From positions 1 to 7,538 of the forward strand of contig JAKDNQ010000099.1 of NCBI GenBank assembly GCA_030456405.1: 7,538 bases of DNA. Direction: 5' to 3'. Numbering within the stretch: position 1 is the stretch's first letter; each line of letters opens with the position of its first letter. The notes beneath the pieces were generated by a model. That model did not search any database and was not told the origin of the DNA. It saw nothing but the letters and a program-made list of their open reading frames with translations. Shown piece by piece: positions 1 to 5,851 of the stretch. The stretch comes from Nitrospira sp. (lineage in GTDB: Bacteria > Nitrospirota > Nitrospiria > Nitrospirales > Nitrospiraceae). A program made the position numbers and the translations under genes.

Positions 1-78
1 CGCATAATGGAAGAACAGCGCGCGGCACGCACGAAGTGCGGTTTGGTGGAGGGCACCCGTTATGCCCATCGTTGGTAA
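1..78 (+). CDS. Possible C-terminal tail of a gene cut by the left edge
   Basis: The first reading frame is open from the window edge to a TAA at 76-78 and would encode the last 25 residues of a protein ending in ...RYAHRW. No family can be recognised from so short a piece. The same frame is open again from 79 to a TGA at about 145-147, so the real gene could also be a longer frame interrupted by the TAA. An internal ATG at 7 has no obvious ribosome binding site, which favours a partial gene over a small complete one. Low confidence. Confidence 0.25.
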   Translation, partial: RIMEEQRAARTKCGLVEGTRYAHRW

Positions 79-139
79 AGGCTCTTTGCTTCAAAATCGA
101 AGGAATTGCGTTGGCTGCCTAACTGGCTACGCAAGGGTG

Positions 140-466
140 TTAGCTGAATTCAACCATTTTCCTCATCACATCAAAATACAGTTGTAGTTTCCTGCCTTCC
201 GCTTCGCGCACCATTTTTTCTAGTCCCTTACGCAATGCCTTCTCGTTGTCCTCTGATTCTCCAAACAGGAAGAGATCATACGGCTCGACTCCAAGCATCT
301 TCGCCAGACGGATAAGAATATCCATTGTGGGATTTTCAACCCCTCGCTCGATTCCGCTAATATATTTCGGACTTAACCCCACCTGTTCGGCGAGTTGATC
401 CTGAGTCAGTCCGCTCCGTTGCCGGACGACCTTGATACGTTTCCCCACCGCTCGTTTGATATCCAT
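140..466 (-). CDS. XRE-family helix-turn-helix transcriptional regulator
   Basis: A 108-residue protein with a typical Cro/CI-type (XRE) DNA-binding domain at about residues 10-66. The motif runs RxxRQRSGLTQDQLAEQVGLS, followed by the recognition helix around PKYISGIERG and the usual ...NPTMDILIRLAKMLGVEPYDLF ending. The remaining 40 residues are charged and helical and probably serve dimerisation; no ligand or peptidase domain is present. The ATG at 466 is preceded by AGAGGTGG, a usable Shine-Dalgarno sequence. The gene is divergent from the lipoprotein operon starting at 647, and the 180-bp gap contains a promoter and an imperfect inverted repeat. Autoregulation and control of the neighbouring operon are therefore plausible, but this is inferred from position. 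The family assignment is firm; the target is unknown. Confidence 0.93.
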   Translation of the reverse strand: MDIKRAVGKRIKVVRQRSGLTQDQLAEQVGLSPKYISGIERGVENPTMDILIRLAKMLGVEPYDLFLFGESEDNEKALRKGLEKMVREAEGRKLQLYFDVMRKMVEFS

Positions 467-528
467 GCTGCCACCTCTTCTGAGCGGGAGTATGAGGCGA
501 CAGCCCTGTGATATTAACCCACTGATAG

Positions 529-574
529 ACGTAGTAAATTGACAAAATAGAACTACCAGATAGACTTACTGCGT
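529..574. promoter_or_regulatory. Imperfect inverted repeat flanking the lipoprotein promoter (candidate operator)
   Basis: ACGTAGTAA (529-537) and TTACTGCGT (566-574) are reverse complements at 8 of 9 positions. They lie on either side of the -35 box and overlap the end of the -10 box. A further TTACT half-site is at about 596-600. The position next to a divergent XRE repressor gene makes it a candidate binding site. The 37-bp centre-to-centre distance would need looping or two dimers, so this is only a suggestion. Confidence 0.35.
539..566 (+). promoter_or_regulatory. Sigma70-type promoter for the lipoprotein pair
   Basis: A perfect -35 box TTGACA (539-544) is followed by a 16-nt spacer and a -10-like TAGACT (561-566, 4 of 6 matches). 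Transcription would start near 573, giving a leader of about 75 nt. That leader ends in GGGAGG (636-641), a strong ribosome binding site five bases before the ATG at 647. Assigned by consensus only. Confidence 0.55.
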
Positions 575-646
575 GTAGGGAGTGCATTAAGTCGTTACTT
601 GCCTACTGTTGGTTCATATCGCACCAGGTAATGACGGGAGGTCAAA

Positions 647-1351
647 ATGCAGTTTCGATTGTCCATCCTAGTACTCGCGATGGTTACCTCGGGTTGTGCG
701 ACCATTATCGATGGCTCTAGTCAACCAGTGACTTTCAACTCGTCACCAAATGGGGCCAGGATTTATGTTAACGGGATGGAACTTGGCACGACCCCATTAA
801 CTATGCCCGTGAAACGTTCGAAGAGTATGATGATTCTGGCTAAAAAGAACGGATACGAGGATCAACAGCTTGTACTCCAAACAAAAACCAATTCCTGGTT
901 TTGGGGAAATATACTTCTGGGTGGGCTTTATGGCTCTACGACAGACTATGCTTCCGATGCAATGATTGAGTACTCTCCTAATATGTATTACATCACCCTG
1001 AACCCAATCCCACCCATGCAATCAAACGAGGGCGGCTTTGCACTGGAGAGCGGTACCCGCACGAGAATCGAACACGAGAGTATTCGTACTGAAAGGCAAG
1101 TGAGAAATTTTATTCTTCATAATCATGCGTACCTGACAACTGACATTTCTAGAGGCCAGGGCGAATACCTTTCGAGCTTATACACCATGCTTCAACTTCC
1201 TGAAAGCGGCGAAACATTGAAGAGGATCAGAGGCCTATCCGCTCGCAATCAAGAAGCCCCTTCTTTTGCAGAAGCGGTCTTGAGCCAGTATCCAGCAGAC
1301 AATCAAGCCGCCCCGCCACAAGGGCAGAAGACCAACCGAAGCAGGCGTTAG
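647..1351 (+). CDS. PEGA-domain outer-surface lipoprotein with a C-terminal DUF3015-like module
   Basis: A 234-residue predicted lipoprotein. The signal peptide has a hydrophobic stretch (residues 5-13) and a lipobox TSGC, with Cys17 as the lipidation site. Residues about 26-70 form a PEGA-type beta domain (FNSSPNGARIYVNG, GTTPLTMPVKR). A glycine/tryptophan segment (SWFWGNILLGGLYGS, then a YSPNMYY strand) often follows this domain in such lipoproteins. Residues 138-234 are a second module with the conserved core DISRGQGEYLSSLYTML; the R/G/Q/G/E/Y/L pattern resembles DUF3015, though I cannot confirm the family without a profile search. This module recurs at 67% identity (65 of 97, counted by eye) in the next gene. 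The start is set by GGGAGG five bases upstream. The protein should sit on the inner face of the outer membrane or on the cell surface; its role is unknown. The next gene begins 4 bp after the stop, so both are one operon. Confidence 0.88.
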   Translation: MQFRLSILVLAMVTSGCATIIDGSSQPVTFNSSPNGARIYVNGMELGTTPLTMPVKRSKSMMILAKKNGYEDQQLVLQTKTNSWFWGNILLGGLYGSTTDYASDAMIEYSPNMYYITLNPIPPMQSNEGGFALESGTRTRIEHESIRTERQVRNFILHNHAYLTTDISRGQGEYLSSLYTMLQLPESGETLKRIRGLSARNQEAPSFAEAVLSQYPADNQAAPPQGQKTNRSRR

Positions 1352-1357
1352 CTAGAT
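1058..1357 (+). repeat. Copy 1 of a 300-bp direct repeat encoding the shared C-terminal module
   Basis: This segment aligns without any gap to 1614-1913. It encodes residues 138-234 of the first lipoprotein and continues through the stop codon into GCTAGAT, which is identical after both genes. The ATG of the downstream gene is formed at the very end of this copy (the A and T of GCTAGAT are its first two bases). Confidence 0.85.
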
Positions 1358-1907
1358 GTGGCGTTCAATTCTTTTACTCTTTGCACTCCCTTTCCTCTCG
1401 GGCTGCATCCTTGTTGCCGCTGCAAATTATGCAACACACGATGTTGAGTGTGAAGCTATGCGCTCAGACCGTGAGCGCGGGGTGAGCTCTACGGCGTGGA
1501 ACCAGAACAAGTGCGACAAACTTGATCGGGAACAGCTAGAGGCCCAGAGGATTGTCCAAAAAGCGGAACGGAATAATCAGCAACAACTTCCTCCTCCCAC
1601 CGTGTCCACAGCCCGCACAAGATTCGAGCAGGTCAGTATTTATAGTGAACCGCAAGTGAGAAATTATATTCTTCGCTATCATGCCTATCTGAAAACTGAC
1701 ATTGCTAGGGGCCAGGGCGAATACCTTTCGAACTTGTACACCATGCTTCGACTTGCTGATAGCACTGAAACGTTGAGGAGACTCAGATCCATAGCCGCGC
1801 GTAATCAAGAACCTCTTTCTTTTGCAGAAGTTGTCTTGATGCAGTATCCAGTAGACGACCCAGCCGCCACACCACTAGGTCAAAAGACGAACCAAGGCAG
1901 GCGTTAG
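1356..1907 (+). CDS. Lipoprotein sharing the DUF3015-like C-terminal module
   Basis: A 183-residue predicted lipoprotein with a clear signal peptide (hydrophobic residues 5-14) and lipobox LSGC, Cys17 being the predicted modified residue. Residues 18-86 are unlike the first lipoprotein: two cysteines (about 32 and 53) could form a disulfide, and a charged, helical, Gln-rich stretch ends in a proline run. Residues 87-183 repeat the C-terminal module of the upstream gene without a gap, including the TDIARGQGEYLSNLYTML core. No strong Shine-Dalgarno sequence precedes the ATG, and the gap to the previous stop is only 4 bp, so translation probably depends on coupling to the first gene. Function unknown; probably periplasmic-facing and expressed together with its partner. 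Confidence 0.85.
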   Translation: MWRSILLLFALPFLSGCILVAAANYATHDVECEAMRSDRERGVSSTAWNQNKCDKLDREQLEAQRIVQKAERNNQQQLPPPTVSTARTRFEQVSIYSEPQVRNYILRYHAYLKTDIARGQGEYLSNLYTMLRLADSTETLRRLRSIAARNQEPLSFAEVVLMQYPVDDPAATPLGQKTNQGRR

Positions 1908-1913
1908 CTAGAT
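1614..1913 (+). repeat. Copy 2 of the 300-bp direct repeat
   Basis: Second copy of the module-encoding segment, spanning residues 87-183 of the second lipoprotein plus the stop codon and the GCTAGAT that follows. It has the same length as copy 1, which indicates a tandem duplication followed by divergence under selection to keep the reading frame. Confidence 0.85.
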
Positions 1914-2270
1914 CGTCTATTGGACCTCCGCCGCATTCTCGCTCATTCCACTCATAAGAGGTTGGGTGTTATCCTCGTCCTCACAATCATTTCTTTTTGA
2001 CCCGTAGAGACGAAAGAGAAAAATCCCCGAAAAATCAAACTCACCCGTAGCCAAAAGCAGCAAGGTTTTTGATCTCAGGTATGAATGGGCTTCACGAAGG
2101 GTGAAAACCGGAGAATGTTATCGCTCATGGCAGAGGCCAATGATGTTTTGAAGGCTATTAAGAAAGGTCGAAAGACTGGTGAAAACCTGAACACTAAGTA
2201 AGGGAGGCCACCCGTCAGGCCTTACCTGTAAACAACACGGGGCTAGTTCTCTATGAGGGCTAGCCCCTTT
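1908..2270 (+). other. 363-bp intergenic region with a possible small transcript
   Basis: No long reading frame is present. It holds an A-rich stretch (about 2000-2045), a small hairpin TTCAC-GAAGG-GTGAA (2091-2105), a 28-codon ORF (2115-2201), an AGGCC/GGCCT dyad (2205-2222) and a strong terminator (2239-2271). A terminator facing the plus strand more than 300 bp after the last plus-strand gene suggests either a long 3' tail of the lipoprotein mRNA or a separate short transcript. I saw no convincing promoter. Confidence 0.4.
2115..2201 (+). CDS. Possible 28-aa basic small protein
   Basis: An ATG-to-TAA frame of 28 codons encoding a lysine-rich, helix-prone peptide (M-L-S-L-M-A-E-A-N-D-V-L-K-A-I-K-K...). 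A GGAG lies immediately before the ATG, too close for good initiation; from the second in-frame ATG (2127) the spacing is longer and the SD weak. The ORF is followed within 40 bp by a hairpin terminator, consistent with a real short gene. No family is recognised and the region could equally be a noncoding RNA. Confidence 0.3.
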   Translation: MLSLMAEANDVLKAIKKGRKTGENLNTK

Positions 2271-2271
2271 T
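2239..2271 (+). terminator. Rho-independent terminator, plus strand
   Basis: A perfect 8-bp stem GGGGCTAG (2239-2246) / CTAGCCCC (2260-2267) with a short inner CTC/GAG stem, followed by TTTT. It abuts the stop codon of the minus-strand HhH gene. On that strand the hairpin is not followed by a T-run, although it may still act in both directions between the convergent genes. Confidence 0.75.
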
Positions 2272-2570
2272 CATTTCTGCTTCGCCACAATCTCGTATTT
2301 GATCTGTTCATACGTGGCTCGCGGAAGAATCTTCTTCTGCACTAGTTCATCTTTCCGCCGATACGGGCTCCCATTGATGGTCTTCTCTGCATACGCCTCG
2401 CCAATACCAGGGAGTGCCTTGAGTTGCTCGGCGGTGGCGGTATTGAGGTCGAGGAGATCGGCTTGCTCGTCCGCAGCGAAGACAGGGCCAGTCCGCAGCG
2501 GGACAGGATTAACGATTCCCATGGCGGCAAGCAGAAAGACTTCTCCGACGGCACTGCGCGGATAGGCCAT
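2271..2570 (-). CDS. Exported ComEA-like helix-hairpin-helix protein
   Basis: About 99 residues counted from the second ATG. An N-terminal hydrophobic stretch (FLLAAMGIV) and an Ala-rich site near VFAADE look like a signal peptide or anchor. The mature part starts with LLDLNTATAEQLKALPGIG, the hallmark of the ComEA-type helix-hairpin-helix, whose LPGIG hairpin contacts the DNA backbone without sequence specificity. It continues with a second half YRRKDELVQKKILPRATYEQI. In competence ComEA binds incoming DNA outside the inner membrane; short stand-alone versions like this are widespread and mostly uncharacterised. An upstream ATG (2576) overlaps the previous stop as ATGA but sits one base after AAGGAGG. 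The ATG at 2570 is seven bases from it and is the better start. Co-transcribed with the gene ending at 2573. Confidence 0.85.
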   Translation of the reverse strand: MAYPRSAVGEVFLLAAMGIVNPVPLRTGPVFAADEQADLLDLNTATAEQLKALPGIGEAYAEKTINGSPYRRKDELVQKKILPRATYEQIKYEIVAKQK

Positions 2571-2572
2571 GA

Positions 2573-3307
2573 TCATGCCTCCTTCATCTCAATTCCATGT
2601 TGGGATAATCGAAGGGTCTGTCTGGTCAGGGAAGAATGCCAAGGCATGATGTCGAGGATTTCATCGGGCTTCAATCGGTTCAGGATCTCCTGGGTTTCCT
2701 CGCGATGCGGAGGTGCCCATAACGGCGTTCCGCTTTCAATGACTTTGTGAATGACTGGCTGGAACCTCCCATAAAGGGATACCAATCTTTCTAGTCGTAT
2801 TTCGGCATCAAATCGTCCCAAGAATTTCTTTCGTTTGGTATATTCGGACTGCGCGTATCCGTGAGACTGCTCCGAAATCGGATAGAACATGGTTTGCACT
2901 ATATTCCAATGCGGGCTTCTACTCTGTCGGGCAAAATAGTTCTTCGTGTCCGACATCGCAAACCAGAAACCGTCTTTCATCATCCTGTGCGGTACTTTTC
3001 GTGCTGGCTCAATCGCAAATAGGTTAGTGTTGAATCTTGTTTTTCTACTGTAGAACTTCGCTGCTGCCTTAGCTCTCTCCCACTGAACACGCCACTCTTT
3101 CCCATATTGTTTTTTCAACTGTCTCTTCTTCCTTTGCTGGTCAGAGGTAGACCAATACTGCCATGTTCGTGGCTTAGTCGTTTCGTGCCCTAGTAGGCCA
3201 TACCACGCCAGAACAAAGTCTATGAAGTCTGGATCACCCCCTAGTCCAGAAACGGCTTTCCGAATCGTATTCGAGAGTCTGACCAAATTTTGAGGGTCTT
3301 TTGCCAT
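2573..3307 (-). CDS. Unrecognised basic, aromatic-rich protein
   Basis: About 244 residues from the ATG at 3307; a TTG at 3316 would add three. I do not recognise a family. The protein is soluble-looking with no signal peptide or membrane segment. It is notably rich in Trp, Tyr, Phe, Lys and Arg. A very basic helix lies at about residues 60-95 of the longer form (QQRKKRQLKKQ, then EWRVQWERAKAAAKFYSRK), the middle is aromatic (DGFWFAMSD, SPHWNIVQTMFYP), and the C-terminus is acidic/amphipathic. Such composition suits nucleic-acid binding, but no catalytic motif is visible. Its end carries AAGGAGG, the ribosome binding site for the downstream HhH gene, so the two are translationally coupled. 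It is divergent from the excisionase-like gene. Neither possible start has a clear Shine-Dalgarno sequence. Confidence 0.7.
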   Translation of the reverse strand: MAKDPQNLVRLSNTIRKAVSGLGGDPDFIDFVLAWYGLLGHETTKPRTWQYWSTSDQQRKKRQLKKQYGKEWRVQWERAKAAAKFYSRKTRFNTNLFAIEPARKVPHRMMKDGFWFAMSDTKNYFARQSRSPHWNIVQTMFYPISEQSHGYAQSEYTKRKKFLGRFDAEIRLERLVSLYGRFQPVIHKVIESGTPLWAPPHREETQEILNRLKPDEILDIMPWHSSLTRQTLRLSQHGIEMKEA

Positions 3308-3340
3308 TATCGCCAATTCAGCACATCTGGTTTGATGCCG

Positions 3341-3368
3341 TTAAGAGACTTATGAAGCGCGTTATAAC
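3341..3368 (+). promoter_or_regulatory. Possible promoter of the mobile-element operon
   Basis: TTAAGA (3341-3346) is followed after 16 nt by TATAAC (3363-3368, 5 of 6 matches to the -10 consensus). Transcription would start near 3375, which agrees with the HTH gene starting at 3400 rather than at the upstream ATG 3352. Consensus match only. Confidence 0.35.
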
Positions 3369-3399
3369 ACATGCCGCGACGGGGAGGAAGCACACGGCT

Positions 3400-3678
3400 A
3401 TGGGAGGAGAACATGGACGCGGCCTGTATTCAGTGGAAGAGGCCGCCCGTATCCTGAAGGTCGATCAACAATGGGTCTACATGCTCCTCTGGAAGCGAAG
3501 GCTACAAGGATTCAAAAAGCATGGATGCTGGCGAATTCCTGGATGGGCCTTACACCGTGTCATTCGCATCCGAAACACCGGCCAGCAGGACACCAGAAAG
3601 CACACCGATGGATTGGAATTACGTCATTCGGATGTGGGGCAAACGGATAGCCGAGGAGGAGCAGCACGATTCGAATAA
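3400..3678 (+). CDS. Excisionase/MerR-like helix-turn-helix DNA-binding protein
   Basis: About 92 residues from the ATG at 3400. The frame is open upstream with alternatives at ATG 3352 and TTG 3301. The segment YSVEEAARILKVDQQWVYMLL, followed by a basic wing and GCWRIPGWALHRVI, is the winged HTH of the excisionase family (HTH_17, MerR-like). Such proteins act as recombination directionality factors or as small regulators of mobile elements. The tail after residue 55 is low-complexity and polar, and overlaps another ORF. A GGAGG at 3383-3387 is 12 nt from ATG 3400, rather far. The best-spaced Shine-Dalgarno (GGGAGGAG at 3402-3409) precedes ATG 3413, which lies in another frame that stops after 14 codons. 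The 5' end may therefore carry a frameshift or use a weak start. First gene of the plus-strand array. Confidence 0.75.
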   Translation: MGGEHGRGLYSVEEAARILKVDQQWVYMLLWKRRLQGFKKHGCWRIPGWALHRVIRIRNTGQQDTRKHTDGLELRHSDVGQTDSRGGAARFE

Positions 3679-3766
3679 CCCGTATAGCTGTTCCTGCAAA
3701 TCGTGTCGAGAGTGGGTTATCGATGTTGAGGCCGATCGGGCCTATGACAGTGCGAGAGAGGACTAG
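3608..3766 (+). CDS. Small CxCxxC protein, overlapping the HTH gene
   Basis: A 52-residue frame from ATG 3608 (an in-frame ATG at 3521 would give 81 residues but a 158-bp overlap). It contains SCSCKSC, a C-x-C-x2-C cluster able to bind a metal ion, followed by a Trp and an acidic C-terminus. The acidic, coding-like second half and its position 33 bp before the DUF3631 gene argue for a real small gene. The weak ribosome binding site and the 71-bp overlap with the HTH ORF argue against. No family is recognised. Confidence 0.45.
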   Translation: MDWNYVIRMWGKRIAEEEQHDSNNPYSCSCKSCREWVIDVEADRAYDSARED

Positions 3767-3799
3767 CCTTTAACCATCGATGGGGCAGGAGGATTCACT

Positions 3800-5338
3800 A
3801 TGAGCACCGACGCATATGAAACACCAAGTCGCAGTTCACATCCTGACGAAGCTGAGTTCTCGGTCGATGAAACTGTGGACACGGAGGTAGCCCTAGATTT
3901 TTTGGCCACCCTATCGTCATTCGATTATGAACGGACCAGAAAAAAGGAAGCGAAACGTCTCTGCATTAGGGTGAGCGAATTGGATCGACTGCTGGCACAG
4001 CATCGGCAGCATATTTGCGCAAATAAAACTTCGAGTGAGACTGGATTCCAGCTTGTTGAATTCGAACCTTCAACGAAGCAGGTCAATGGTGAGAAAATGA
4101 TGGGTCAGCTTGTTACGTTGATTAGCCGACATCTCGTCTTGCCTGCCTTAGCAATAATCGCGGTGGCCCTCTGGATTATTCGTGCCCACGCCCACAACTG
4201 CTTTAACGTAAATCCAAGGTTGGCATTTTTGTCGCCTGAAAAACGGAGTGGAAAGACCACGGCTCTAGAAGTGGTGTCTTTACTGACACCACGAGCACTT
4301 ATGTCTTCTAATGCCACACCAGCCAGCATATTTCGGATGATCGAGCGCGACAACCCGACACTCCTGTTGGACGAGATGGACACTTTTAAGGATTCACACC
4401 CGGAACTGCGAGCCATCCTAAATTCTGGGCATAGGAAAAAAGGGGCCTACGTCCTTCGCTGTGTCGGAGACGAGCATGAGCCCAAAGCATTTTCTACGTG
4501 GTGCCCTATCGTGGTTGGAGCAATCGGCACATTACCTGACACGCTCCTGGATCGATCCATTGCGATCAAGATGCACCGACGCACAAAACAGGAAACGATA
4601 TACCCCCTTAATTCCACCAGGAAAGAAGAGGAAGCAATCAATCGAGAATTTACCGCAATGGGGCAGGCTATTGCCCGCTGGGTCATTGATCATGCATCGG
4701 CACTGCGAGAAATGGACCCTGTGATGCCTGAACAATTGAATGATCGTGCTGCTGATAATTGGTCGCCTCTGATTGCGATTGCTGAAGTTATTGGAGGTCA
4801 GTGGCCTGAGAAAGCAAGGAGTGTGGCAATCGCACTGTCTGGTTCTACCGACACAGACGGTGAATCAATTGGCATTCAGCTTCTTGATGATATCCGTGCG
4901 AGTTTCGCCATCGACAAGCAGGACCGCATTACCTCTCGTGCGCTCTGCGTGCGCCTCGCGAAATTAGAGGAGCGGCCATGGCAGACATCGCTTCATGGTC
5001 GTCCTATCACACCGGCGCAATTAGCCCGGCTGTTGCGTTCGTTTGAGATTCGATCCCAAGACATTTGGGTCGGATCTCCACCCAAGTCGGCTAAGGGTTA
5101 CGTCCGTGAAGCTTTTGACCAGGTATTCAAGCGGTATTTAGCAGGTCTTCCCAATCCTGCGCCATCAGGGGCTCCAAACCGCGAGGACGCGAGAATGGCG
5201 ACACAGGGCGGAGCCAGCACTGTGAGGTCTCGCTTCCTCGCGGATCAAATGGGGGAAATTAAGCAGCAAGAGACACGTCTGCGTGAACTCAGCAAGGTGT
5301 GGCGACGGGTGAAAGCAATCAAAGAACCAAGGCGTTGA
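3800..5338 (+). CDS. DUF3631-domain P-loop ATPase
   Basis: A 512-residue protein. Residues 1-95 are an acidic, helical N-terminus without known domain. Residues about 100-270 form a P-loop ATPase core: Walker A-like SPEKRSGKTT (145-154, Lys152), Walker B TLLLDEMD (187-194), and a conserved segment LPDTLLDRSIAIKMHRR (245-261) that ends like a sensor/arginine-finger region. Residues about 315-450 match the DUF3631 region: DNWSPLIAIAEVIGGQWP, LEERPW, a TPAQLARLLRSFEI helix and AKGYVREAFDQVFKRYL. The C-terminal 60 residues are charged and helical. Family members occur in plasmids, phages and integrative elements, often fused to or beside primase/TOPRIM domains, which suggests a replication or helicase-loader role; here no primase part is present. 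The start is set by AGGAGG seven bases upstream. Biochemical function unproven. Confidence 0.9.
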   Translation: MSTDAYETPSRSSHPDEAEFSVDETVDTEVALDFLATLSSFDYERTRKKEAKRLCIRVSELDRLLAQHRQHICANKTSSETGFQLVEFEPSTKQVNGEKMMGQLVTLISRHLVLPALAIIAVALWIIRAHAHNCFNVNPRLAFLSPEKRSGKTTALEVVSLLTPRALMSSNATPASIFRMIERDNPTLLLDEMDTFKDSHPELRAILNSGHRKKGAYVLRCVGDEHEPKAFSTWCPIVVGAIGTLPDTLLDRSIAIKMHRRTKQETIYPLNSTRKEEEAINREFTAMGQAIARWVIDHASALREMDPVMPEQLNDRAADNWSPLIAIAEVIGGQWPEKARSVAIALSGSTDTDGESIGIQLLDDIRASFAIDKQDRITSRALCVRLAKLEERPWQTSLHGRPITPAQLARLLRSFEIRSQDIWVGSPPKSAKGYVREAFDQVFKRYLAGLPNPAPSGAPNREDARMATQGGASTVRSRFLADQMGEIKQQETRLRELSKVWRRVKAIKEPRR

Positions 5339-5455
5339 TGTGCATAAGGTGGAATGAAGAAAGGAGGGATGAGCGGGTAATGTGCAGTGATGAATCAGCA
5401 GGATTCAGGTGTAGGCACAGTGAAACTGATTAAACCTATAGCGAGGTGAGCGATT

Positions 5456-5611
5456 ATGACGAAGCGTGAACTACAGGAAGACAACGATGCATTGAGACAG
5501 AAGTTAGAGGAGGTCTACGACGTAGTCGGGGATGCATTGGGGTTTGATGATGACAGTGAGGAAAATGATAGTGATGATGAAGAAGGAGAATCCAATGTCG
5601 ATGATGAGTAG
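5456..5611 (+). CDS. 51-aa acidic coiled-coil-like small protein
   Basis: ATG at 5456 preceded by GAGGTGAG with a 5-nt spacer, a strong ribosome binding site. The first 20 residues (TKRELQEDNDALRQKLEEV) have leucine/hydrophobic spacing typical of a short coiled coil. A middle stretch reads YDVVGDALGF, and the last 20 residues are almost all Asp, Glu, Ser and Asn. The very acidic tail suggests a DNA-mimic or partner-binding small protein, but this is speculation from composition. It sits 117 bp after the ATPase gene in the same array. Confidence 0.65.
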   Translation: MTKRELQEDNDALRQKLEEVYDVVGDALGFDDDSEENDSDDEEGESNVDDE

Positions 5612-5638
5612 TGAGTATTCATGAGGTGAGTTCATCAT

Positions 5639-5669
5639 GTGGGCGGGGTGGAAAAGCTGCCTCGCCCAC
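5639..5669 (+). promoter_or_regulatory. Strong hairpin upstream of the 53-aa gene
   Basis: GTGGGCGGGG (5639-5648) pairs with CCTCGCCCAC (5660-5669) to give a 10-bp stem with a single G-U pair and an 11-nt loop. There is no T-run after it, so it is not a standard terminator. It lies 20 nt before the ATG at 5690 and could stabilise or block the mRNA, or attenuate expression of the downstream zinc-finger and recombinase genes. Confidence 0.5.
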
Positions 5670-5689
5670 GTGATTAAGGAGAACCATCA

Positions 5690-5851
5690 ATGCAAATTGA
5701 TTATGTGTGCCGATGTGGAAAACTTTCGCATAGTCTCTTTCAGCAAAAACGCCATGTGAAATACGAATGTCGCATGAAGCATGTACCGGTGGAGAGTACA
5801 GGAAACACCTTTCGCGTCGTTGGACCAACTAAACCGAAAGCGAAGAAATGA
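5690..5851 (+). CDS. 53-aa CxC putative metal-binding protein
   Basis: A small basic protein starting at ATG 5690 with AAGGAG eight bases upstream. It has the pattern C7-x-C9 near the start (DYVCRCGKLSH) and C27-x3-H31 (YECRMKH), consistent with a minimal zinc-ribbon or knuckle, and a Lys/Pro-rich tail (PTKPKAKK). The stop overlaps the next start as ATGA, so it is translationally coupled to the C2HC zinc-finger gene. No family assignment; metal binding is inferred from the residue pattern. Confidence 0.65.
   Translation: MQIDYVCRCGKLSHSLFQQKRHVKYECRMKHVPVESTGNTFRVVGPTKPKAKK

Noticed and set aside
2299..2565. Plus-strand ORF opposite the HhH gene
   Set aside because: Shadow of the HhH coding sequence; no ribosome binding site and no protein-like character.
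5380..5449. Short ORFs of 17 and 19 codons and a TGAATC-AGCAG-GATTCA hairpin between the ATPase and the 51-aa gene
   Set aside because: No well-spaced ribosome binding site and no recognisable protein; the hairpin is only 6 bp and has no T-run.
5637..5759. 40-codon ORF with a good GAGGTGAG ribosome binding site
   Set aside because: It overlaps the better supported 53-aa CxC gene by 70 bp and runs through a strong hairpin. Kept only as a possible leader peptide in the findings.
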